A DNA stretch of 64,000 nt from Aphidius gifuensis (lineage: Eukaryota; Arthropoda; Insecta; Hymenoptera; Braconidae): NCBI RefSeq assembly GCF_014905175.1, contig NC_057790.1, positions 4,216,001-4,280,000 on the forward strand, read 5' to 3'. Position numbers and translations under genes: made by a program. Under the pieces are notes generated by a model, which worked only from the letters and a program-made list of their open reading frames with translations, ran no database searches and had not been told where the DNA came from. This document shows, piece after piece, positions 51,850-61,098 of this stretch. Every line of letters begins with the position of its first letter. Positions within the stretch are counted from its first letter, which is position 1.

Positions 51850-54800
51850 GTGAGTGTTTATCCCAAAAAAAAAAAAATTAAATATAAATTATTTATTTAA
51901 AAAAAAAACATTAGTTTGATATTTTTAAATTTTTAAAAAATATATACCTATATATATTTTATAAATGAGTGTGTTTGTTTCATCTTTGAAGTTTCATTTT
52001 ATTTATTTATTTATTATTTTTTTTTTTTTTTGAAATTCTCTTTGAAATTGTCGTCGTCGTAGTCGTTGGCAGATGTGTTTTGCACTACATGAAAAATATT
52101 TCTCGGTGTATCAACACAAACTCTTTGATCTCATTGAGCCTTAAATTTAGCAAGAAATTATATTTAATAATTTTCAATTTTCTTTGAAATAATAAATAAT
52201 ATATATATTAAATTAAAAATGTAAAAGAGTACCGACTGTATAAGAAAATTTATCTATAATAACAAAATAATTTATTTATAATCACACATCTGTTTCGTTT
52301 ATCGAATTCCGTTGAGAATAAAAAAAAATAAATAAAGCGGGCCAATCCAGAGGTGTAAATACCCCCTCATCAAACGATTAAATCAATCAAGGTGCGTCCA
52401 TGCCGCTGCACGCAATATATATATATAATCTTCAAATGCACATATACATTCTTACTTCCGCCGCAAATGTTGGCGCGCAATCATCGTCATTATTGTCGAC
52501 AAAGAACCCGGTGGCTCTTGGCTCTTTTTTTACGTGTTTTGTTGATCTCCTCTTTAAATTATATAACGACGTAATTTATCTCAACTGTCTTGATTTTTTT
52601 TTGTTTCAACTAATAAAATTTGTATTATATTTTTAAAAAAACTACAATTTAATAATTTTGTTATTGTTTATTGTTTTTTTTTTAACTTGACCGTTCATTG
52701 AACTCTATTTTTTTTCATCACAACATAGTTATATTTTTGAAATAAAATGTCATTATTCCATGGTATTGTGTTGTATATTGTATTGTATATAAATATAAAG
52801 AAACTATCCCGCTGAAATTCTTGTAAAATATAATAATCAAGTAGAAAATTGACTATATGATAGTAGAAAAAAAAGAAAATATAGTTTTAAATGGATTTAA
52901 AAGTGTATTATGTATATAAATATCTATAATATTATTATTATCATTATTATTATTTAAAAAACTAAATGAAAAATTGTAAAAGTAAAGCAAAGTTAAAGGC
53001 TATATAGCAAAAGCAACTGGCGCGCGATGCTTCTGGCTTCGGGGCGGTGAGCAATTAGCGACACAGCGGCAAGATCAGAGACCAAAAGGGGTGGGGTGGG
53101 AGGAAGCCTAATTACACACGGTACCGGCCGACATCAAAGAAGCCGCCACTATCCTCAACTATACAACTCTCTGTGGCCATCCCCACTTGTATAAATATAT
53201 ACATATATACATACAGCAGCATCCCTCGCAACTACTATATATATACACTCTTGTGCTCTGTCTTCATCATTCAATCTACTCCACTCTTTATTGTCGATCA
53301 ACAATAACGCATTTTTCCTCGATTTTTTTTCTTATATAATATAATATATATAGTACTCTTTTTTTATTTTATGCACATGAATACAATATACATGTGTATA
53401 TATAATCACCCTTTGATCGCATTCAAATTATAATCAATTTTTTATTAATTTAAATTTATTATATGTATTTTATTGAAAATAATTAATAATTTTCTATTAT
53501 ATATTCAATTTAATTGATGAAAATTAAGCTTGTGCAAGGATATGTTGAAAAGCATGTGTATTTTGGAGTAAAAAAAAAAGAAAAAAAAAAATAGAATGAA
53601 TCTAACACAGTGAAAAGAAAGAGAGGATCAGTAACACGTGGACAGGCACGCGTCACATTGTGGAATAATAAATATATGTTTGGAACCAGTTATAGACTAC
53701 ATAGTACTACTTGTCAGAAACATTTAGAATTTGCTTTGATGTTTTGTTTTTTTTTTTTTTTCAAAAAGAAATTAAATCGATCAATGAAAATGTCAACAAA
53801 AGAGCTTTTTTTTTTATTTTTATGAATTGTAATATATAATTATTTATTATTATTTTTTAAATATTGTAAATTGTGAGTAAAATAAACAGTCTATAATACT
53901 GTGCAATATTTATACTTGCAAGCACATTCTTATACATATACCTTGTGGCAAAAAAATAAAATTTAAAAAAAGAAACAAAATGCCTTTTGCCGATCTCACC
54001 AAGGCGGTAAGATCAAACGTAAATGTATACTGACTGGCTGTATATATATGTCTAGGGATATACCCTGCGTGCTGCCAAGAGGTAAATTTTCTACAGATGT
54101 GTATGCACACGAAAAAAAATAAATAATAAATAATACTTTGATCAATAATAAAACACCTAGGACAACATATTTTCTTTCTCTAAATAATATTATATTTAAT
54201 ATAGTGAAAATATGTATTTTTTTTTTTATTTTTTTATTTTAAGTTGTTATTGTCAAATAAAAAAAAATAATAAAAATTTGTTTACTTTAGATTATTTATT
54301 CACTATCTTTATTTTTCCTTGACCTTTCCTTTCCTTTCTTTTTCTTTGCCTTTTCCTTTTTTTCTCTTCTCTCGCTTTTTTTGCTTTTACCTTTTTCTTT
54401 TTTTTTTTTTTAACACGTTTCTGATGTTATGCCGGTCGTAGAGTCTTTGAAGTATGGGTTGTTGAAGCTCTACAGCGCTTCCGCAAACTCCAAAGCCATT
54501 GGAGCCAAGTTGCGTATATATATTTCATGTTATGCATCACAATATAAGAGTACTATAAAGTCCCGCGTGCCGCCTGAGCACGCGTGAAGAATCTTCCGAG
54601 ACGAATTCTCAAAATAATAATAATAAAATTTCTTGTAAAATAATTGCAAATTTATCTTGCTACTGCAATGGTTTATAAATACGCTTTATATATATAAAAC
54701 AAAAAAAAGTTGCATAATTTTTTTTATTATTTTTAAATTATCAATAAATTAAAAAAACAAAAAAAAATATATTTTTAAAAATTAAATTTAATAGATAATG

Positions 54801-57800
54801 TGATAATAAATGTGGCAATATAATAAAAATAAAATAAAAAAATACAACAAAGAATACAACAAATGAGAAAAATAAAAAAAAAGTTAGCGTGAATAGAGTG
54901 TAGGCGGCACACATCAAAGGCTCACCTCGGGCGTGAACGAGAGAGCGGGCACGCGGCTCAAGTAGAGAGCGGAAGACACCGCCACAAATCCTCTGTGTTA
55001 CCATCACCAACAGACCAACAGTATTAAATATATTTACTTCACCAATGGCCCACCATCATCCACCAACAAACCAACCAACTAACCAACACACCAATCCACC
55101 ATCAAGATCAACAACCATCACGACAGTCACGCTCACCGGATACTCGATACGCGTATCATGATCGCAACCAAGCAAAGTTTCGATCAATCTTTTATATACT
55201 CTATACCATACTCGAACTTGTCTATATATATTTTATTTTTTTCTCTTTCATTAAAACAATAAAAAAATATACATCTTAATTAAAAAATAATTACAAAATT
55301 CAACAACATTGTTTTATCAATATTTATATAATTGTTTTGTTTTTTTTTAATTCAAATAAAAAATATCACAACTTCAATAAATTATTCATTAAAATGAAGT
55401 TGAAAAAAAAAAAAAAAACATATCCAATTAAAAATCCATTTAACTTGACACCATATATATATTTTAACAAATTTTTTATAGTGAATATATTTATAATTAT
55501 TTAATTATTATTATAAACATGCGATACTCAATAATAATGATATTCATCAATGGTAAATGGCTTTTTAATTGGACAACTTCAACTTCATTTTAATAATTAA
55601 TTCATTGAAATTTATTTATTACATGTATATTTAATTTTAATTGAAATATATATATATTTTTTTCTTTCTTTTAATTTATTAATTATTATTGTTAAATTAA
55701 AGTTTTATAAATTTATTTATATATTATTTTAATTTTATATTTTGAAAAAAAAAAAATAATAATATTAATATTAAAATTTATAATAAAAATCATGAAGGCC
55801 AGACATGTGAATGTCGAGTGAGATCGCGGCTGTAATATTTCAGCCCTTGTTAGGCGACGGGGTTTCTGCCGCGATGTTACTTTAAATGGGAGGGGAGAAA
55901 ATCTCTTTGACTTGCCGACTGGTACGCGCCTCTTTCAAACTTGCGTATCAAGTTTATATATATTATAGGTAACCCCCATCTACCTCTATCTATATATATA
56001 TTTTACCACCTGCTCTCCTCGGCAAATTCTCATTTTAAACTGAGCAATTCTTTGCTGATTATAAGATATGTATTTATTTTATTAACAAATGTATAAAAAT
56101 ATAATTGATATTTATATGGAAAAAAGACGATTTACTAATTGAGCCGTTACTTATTCCATCAAGCATTAAAATTTATATTGATTATTTATAAATTGTTATG
56201 GTCAAGTGTAACGAGACCGTCATCTCATCAACATCATCAACATCCGGAGTAAAAGCCAACGATCGTTAAGTCAAAGGGTGACTCTCGGTGCATTGATTAA
56301 ACTCAACATTCATTGCCAACAATTTTAATGCATCTCACAAAACGACTACAACTATATATCAAAATTATTTATATTATTTTCAAATGCTTGCATTAAAAAT
56401 TAGTTGAATTTATTTATTATATATATACTAGAGAGAATTTAAAAATAATTATTTAGTTTTTATTAATAAATATAAGCTAAGACTCTGAGAGACATTAGTG
56501 AACAATTCGTATATATATAACAATGTTGCAACTGACATTTCATGTTTTGTATTATTTACTGTCTATCCACCTGTTGGACACTTTTATTTTTGACGTTTTT
56601 TATTCTTGTTCTGCTTTCTTCTTTTTATTTTATTATTTGTAAATGCGGCACCACAACTAAAAACCCCCTTCCAAGTAAGAATACACGACGAATCTTCTTC
56701 TTCAGGTCTTAGTGATTTACGGCATAATAAAGAGGTTGCGTAATGGTGGACACTCCCGTGGCATCTCGAAAAATAAAAAAATTAAAAAAAGGACTACTTT
56801 GAGACGTGTCCAAAAACAGGGGCCCCCCGAGAGAGTGAGAGAGAGTGTGTATCTCTTCGTTGGGAGGAACCTGTATACAGTAAAGGACAATGGAAACAAA
56901 ATAAAAAAAAAGGAAGAAAGAACCGAAATGAAAAAAAAAAAAAGAATAAAAAGGTTGAAAGACAAGACCGAATATTCAGTCGTCAAATTTGATTTACAAG
57001 TTTTTCTCCGTGTTCGTACGCAATTGGATCGTGAAGCGCAAAATCCGATGAAAATTTGCCGACAGTGAAACTCAATTTTCTTCGCTCAACAATGTCACTT
57101 TCGCTTTCGCCAATTTTCCATGGGTATTAAAATAAAAATACATCTATAAAAAAGTATCTGATTCTTCGAATGAATTTATATTTATAGGCATATATTTTTT
57201 GCTTTTTTAAAGAGCTTTTTGTCTAGAGGTGTTTGGCCCACCAAAGTACAAACTTGCGGCTATTTTTATTTTTTTAAAATAATTTAACTGAAAAATTAGT
57301 CATCTGATTGCATATAAAAATACATTTAAAGTTTTTATAAAATTTAAAATTAAGATATAACAATATCAAAAAAATTTAATACTCCAAAATATTATATTAC
57401 ATTTTTCGTTTAAAATAAAAGAAATTTATTTATTTTTTTTTTTATCCAATATTATATTTTATTATACTGTGCAAATTATTATATTGTTTTTTATGATTAT
57501 TTTGATTTATCTCTCTTTCTCTTTAACTCATTCTCTCTTGATGTCTCATCATCCAAGACCAAAAGAGCTCCGTTTCTCTTTAAAAAATATCAACGGCGGT
57601 ACCTTTCATCTAACCGAGTTCCAGCTTCTGTTTCTACGGTGTGTTTCCGCTTGCTACCGTCCTGGAACTTGACCCTAATCGTCTTAGACTCAACACTGAA
57701 TTGCCATGGATTTTAAAAACGAATAAAAAAGTTAAGAGAAAAAAAAAAAAAAAAAAAAGTGAGGAAGCAGATGAAGAATAAATTTTGAAAAATCAAAGAA

Positions 57801-60800
57801 CACATAATCATTTAAATGACTTGCAATATTTTTCAATTTTTTTTTTTTTTTCTTTTCATAAAATTATACAAATGATATCTGACGAAAATATTTAAAAATT
57901 ATTTTTTTGCCTATATAGGCATAGAATGTTACTCTTGAATAATTCATATTTAAAAAATTAGAAAAAAAAAAAAGCAAAAAAATTGTAGCATCGACTTCCG
58001 TCACGAGATATAATAATTCTCAAGCATAAATTTATAAAGATACAAATTTATGAGGCGAGATCATATAATACAGAGTCAGACAACCGGCGCATATCGGATT
58101 GGTTAAGAAAAAAGGAAAAAAAAAAAAAAAAAGGCTCAAAATGTGCCTCCAGGTGAACACAGCTACTGGATTGCCCGAGAAAGATTTTAGTCTCGCGCGC
58201 GTCGTTTCACTCTTTCATATAGTATTCTTGTTCGATTCGCATCAGTGAATTGCCCCCGGGTGCCGACAAACTCGTCTTACTTCTCGTCTCCACATTTAAT
58301 ACTCTACTTCGTCAGTTCAGTACACAAGAGATGCTCGCAATTTCTCATACAACTCTCACCATCAAATAAAACAACTATTTAATTCCTCAGCTTGCAATAC
58401 CAAATAAAAACAACAACAACATCACCAACAACAACAACAACAACAGATGCACTTGATGTTTCTTGTTATTTAATTTCAATGTTGCTTTTTCTAATAATTT
58501 AATATCGCCACCACAACTCTGTCTTCATCTCTAATCAAATCTAATCAATATTTTTTTTATTATGCATTTTATTCAAATTATAATTATAATCATTAAAATT
58601 AACATAGAAAAAATAATATATATTTGAATAAATTATAATAAATATAAATTGTATTTTAATATTAATTTAATTTAATTTTTTTTTTTTGTTACAGATTATA
58701 ATGTTCTGTATGTTATTTTTAAACGTCGTTGTGGCCGACGATAAAGAAACCAATACTACACTACAAGCATCACCTGGTTCACAAGAACCGTCTGATGCTG
58801 TAATGTCTAAAGTACGATTATTATTAAAAGCATGGGGAGGTGCAGGTGAAAGAAATTTAAAACGTATATCTGTTACAAATAAAACAGTAACTTGTAATGA
58901 TGGCTCTGTAGCTGGTTATTATCTTAAAAAATCAATACGTTCAAGAAAATGGATTGTTTATCTTGAGGGTGGTGGTTTTTGTTCAAATATAACTAGTTGT
59001 CAAAAAAGATGGAAAGAAAATAGAGATTTAATGACATCATTCAATTGGACTGATAAACGACAAAGTAAGATATTTTTTTATACAAGCTAATGATAATTTT
59101 ATTTATTTATTTATAAATTTGTATTTATTTTATATTTTTTTTTTAGTTGGAGGTATATTGTCATCTAATCCAACAGAAAATCCATTTTGGCATAATGCAA
59201 ATCACGTGTAAGTATTATTGAATAAAATATAATAAAACAAATACTAAATTGTTATTTGTTGAATGACAAATAAATGTAAAAATATTTATAATTAATTATT
59301 TTTATTATTACAGATTTGTACCATACTGTTCAAGTGATAGTTGGGCTGGTACTAAGGTAAAAATTGATAGTGAATATTCATTTATGGGAGCTGAAATAGT
59401 AACACAAGTTATACGTGATTTGATACCAACTGGTTTGGGTAATGCAAATTCATTATTATTAGCTGGTAGTAGTGCTGGTGGTACTGGTGTTATGTTAAAT
59501 CTTGATCGTGTTAAATATTTACTTCATCATGTATTCAATATAAAGCATATAGCAGTACGTGGTATTTGTGATTCTGGTTGGTTTCTTGATCATCCACCAT
59601 ATTCACCAATGAATTTTTCACCAATTGAAGAAATTAAAAATGGTATTTCATATTGGAAAGCAAATATACCAAAGAGTTGTACTGAAAGATATCGTGATGA
59701 ACCATGGAGATGTTTTTTTGGCTACAGATTATATCCATATATTAATGGTAATTATTTAAAAGATATATATTTAAAGCTCAATTATTATTTACTTCAATTT
59801 AATTAATCAATTTATTATTATTTTAGCACCAGTGTTTATATTTCAATGGCTTTATGATGAAGAACAATTATCAGCAGTTAATGTTAGAGCACCAAATAAA
59901 TCAACAGAATGGGATTTTGTTTATCAACTGAGTCAACTTGTACGTGAAACACTTGAAGATGTATCAGCTGTATTTGCACCAAGTTGTATTAGTCACAGTA
60001 TATTAACTAAACCAACTTGGTCAACAATTAAAATTGATGAAATATCATTACCACATTCATTACATTGTTGGGATAAAAATCCACCAAAATCAAACAGCAA
60101 TAGTGCCAACAAGTAAATATTATTATTAACAATAATTATCTCAATAATAACATTTTGTTTTAATAATAAAATTAATATAATTTTGTTTTATTTTTATAGT
60201 GCAAATAGTACACAGGTAATAAATCAAACATGTGCCAAATTACCACGTACACCAACAACTCGTTCAGGTGAAAAAAAAAGGAAAAATAAAAATAATACAG
60301 AATCAAATGAAAAAAATAATGATACAAATGGTACAAATGGTGAAAAAAAAAATAATGAAAAAAATAACCATAATTTAAAAAAACCAAATAATAAAACAAG
60401 TCATAATAAAAACAATAGAAATAATAGAAAACATAATGGAGAAAAACACAAAAGAAAAAATGAAAATTTAGATAAATATAATAAAGATGATATAAATAAT
60501 AGTGATAATAATAATAGTAATAATAATAGTAATAATAATAATAATACTAATAATATAAAAGAAGAAGATGAAGAAGAAGAAATCAATAATAATACAGATA
60601 GAAAAAAAAAGATAACTAATAATAGTAGTAGTAAAGAAAGAAAGGATAAAAATAAACGAAGAAGAGATGGTAAATATTATTAATAATAAATAAATAATTA
60701 ATTGATATTATTGAATTTTATTATTTATTTTATATTAATGAATAATTTTTTGATATTTTTCAGGTCGTAGACACAGTAAACATGGTTCTAAAAATAATAC

Positions 60801-61098
60801 AACTATACAAAATGGTAGACCACCAAATAAAAGATCAGCACAACCAAACAAACGTAAATGCACACAAGGTAATTGTCATTATCGTTTGATTGAATCATGC
60901 TTATGGCCACATTGTAATCATGATTGTCCAAAAATAATACATCCTGATTCACATGAAGAAGTTAGATTTCTTGATATTATCAAAAGTTTTGGTGCTGATT
61001 TATCAAATATATCACGTGCAACTGGTATTGATGAACACACATTAAATGACATGGGACATACAGAATTACTAAATCTTTTAACACAAAGAAAAATGTAA
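51832..61098 (+). CDS. Notum: Notum, palmitoleoyl-protein carboxylesterase (7 coding exons, 657 aa)
   Basis: Secreted alpha/beta-hydrolase that removes the palmitoleate group from Wnt/Wingless and so switches off Wnt signalling outside the cell. Joining 51832-51849, 58695-59064, 59147-59207, 59314-59747, 59827-60112, 60200-60669 and 60764-61098 gives one frame with GT-AG junctions. The signal peptide is 1-20. Catalytic residues fit: Ser203 in GSSAGGTG, Asp305 in FQWLYDEEQL, His351 in APSCISHS. NPFWHNANHV, YCSSDSW and DSGWFLD are Notum signatures. A Lys/Asn-rich low-complexity insert (about 405-560) interrupts the body, as the Drosophila protein also has a basic repetitive insert. The end is a Cys-rich block, CLWPHCNHDCP, and a helical tail with LNDMGHTELLNLLTQ. 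Length is close to Drosophila Notum (about 670 aa). The family call is very secure; the remote first exon is likely but unproven. Confidence 0.96.
53133..53148 (+). promoter_or_regulatory. Candidate TCF/Pangolin HMG site with adjacent helper site
   Basis: ATCAAAG (53133-53139; reverse CTTTGAT) is followed after 2 bp by GCCGCCA (53142-53148), an exact match to the helper motif GCCGCCR that the C-clamp of Drosophila TCF/Pangolin binds beside its HMG site. The site lies in Notum intron 1, in a CpG-richer island. Notum is a Wingless target in Drosophila. Function here is inferred. Confidence 0.4.
53410..53418 (+). promoter_or_regulatory. TCF/Pangolin HMG-type site
   Basis: CCTTTGATC matches the full TCF consensus SCTTTGATS. 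It is in Notum intron 1, about 260 bp from the paired site at 53133-53148. No helper motif is next to it. Confidence 0.3.
54302..54411. repeat. Polypyrimidine tract on the plus strand
   Basis: About 110 bases almost wholly of C and T, with recurring CCTTT and CTTTT, inside Notum intron 1. Such a purine/pyrimidine-asymmetric tract could form triplex DNA or serve as a spurious acceptor tract. No exon follows it. Confidence 0.8.
54902..54920 (-). promoter_or_regulatory. Candidate TCF/Pangolin HMG site with near-helper site
   Basis: On the minus strand CCTTTGATG (54920-54912) matches SCTTTGATS exactly, and 3 bp away GCCGCCT (54908-54902) matches the helper consensus GCCGCCR at six of seven positions. 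It is in Notum intron 1, in the most GC-rich island of the region. Confidence 0.4.
58242..58322 (+). promoter_or_regulatory. Possible proximal Notum promoter (initiator-like motifs)
   Basis: Three TCAGT motifs (58242, 58312 and 58317) lie in a CpG-richer island 370-460 bp upstream of Notum exon 2. If used, a transcript could start here and translate from 58701 without the remote exon. I see no TATA box or downstream element at the proper distance, so this is weak. Confidence 0.2.
58695..59064 (+). CDS. Notum: Notum exon 2: rest of signal peptide and first hydrolase strands
   Basis: Encodes residues 7-129, after the acceptor TTTTTGTTACAG. It contains WIVYLEGGGFCSNITSC, the oxyanion-loop region. 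Family members from fly and human have LEGGW here, so the tryptophan is replaced by Gly (residue 100). Donor GTAAGA, phase 1. Confidence 0.93.
59147..59207 (+). CDS. Notum: Notum exon 3
   Basis: Encodes residues 130-149, GGILSSNPTENPFWHNANH, a segment shared with Drosophila Notum. This 61-nt exon is too short to appear as a free open frame. Acceptor TTTTTTTTAG, donor GTAAGT, phase 2. Confidence 0.93.
59314..59747 (+). CDS. Notum: Notum exon 4: catalytic serine
   Basis: Encodes residues 150-294. It has YCSSDSW, the nucleophile elbow GSSAGGTGVMLNLDRV (catalytic Ser203), RGICDSGWFLD, and EPWRCFFGYRLYPY. Donor GTAATT, phase 1. Confidence 0.97.
59827..60112 (+). CDS. Notum: Notum exon 5: catalytic Asp and His
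   Basis: Encodes residues 295-389. FIFQWLYDEEQL carries Asp305 and FAPSCISHSIL carries His351. IKIDEISLPHSLHCWD closes the hydrolase domain. Donor GTAAAT, phase 2. Confidence 0.96.
60200..60669 (+). CDS. Notum: Notum exon 6: Lys/Asn-rich low-complexity insert
   Basis: Encodes residues 390-546. After TCAKLPRTPTTRSGEKKRK the sequence is dominated by Lys, Asn, Asp, Glu and Ser, with Asn runs and a short acidic stretch (EEDEEEE), ending KRRRD. Drosophila Notum has a basic repetitive insert in the same place. The composition probably follows the A-rich DNA. The basic stretch might bind heparan sulphate, but that is inference. Phase 1 at the donor GTAAAT. Confidence 0.9.
60764..61098 (+). CDS. Notum: Notum exon 7: Cys-rich C-terminus
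   Basis: Encodes residues 547-657. The block CTQGNCHYRLIESC then WPHCNHDC (579-601) and the tail VRFLDIIKSFGADL ... TLNDMGHTELLNLLTQ match the C-terminal end of insect Notum. The stop is TAA at 61096-61098. Acceptor TTTTTCAG. Confidence 0.95.

Larger units (their letters stand above)
51850..58694 (+). other. Notum intron 1 (6.8 kb) with CpG-richer islands
   Basis: AT-rich background broken by GC/CpG-richer islands near 52330-52520, 52990-53330, 54420-54610, 54890-55190, 55790-56040, 56690-57070, 57540-57690 and 58080-58340. Such islands in an otherwise AT-rich intron are good candidates for enhancers or alternative promoters. TCF-type motifs at 53131 and 54902 are listed separately. Reading frames in the islands are short and unlike known proteins. 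Confidence 0.6.

Noticed and set aside
56712..57068. 118-codon Lys/Arg-rich plus-strand frame in Notum intron 1
   Set aside because: Driven by poly-A and GAGA-type repeats. No domain recognised and no splice sites link it to Notum.
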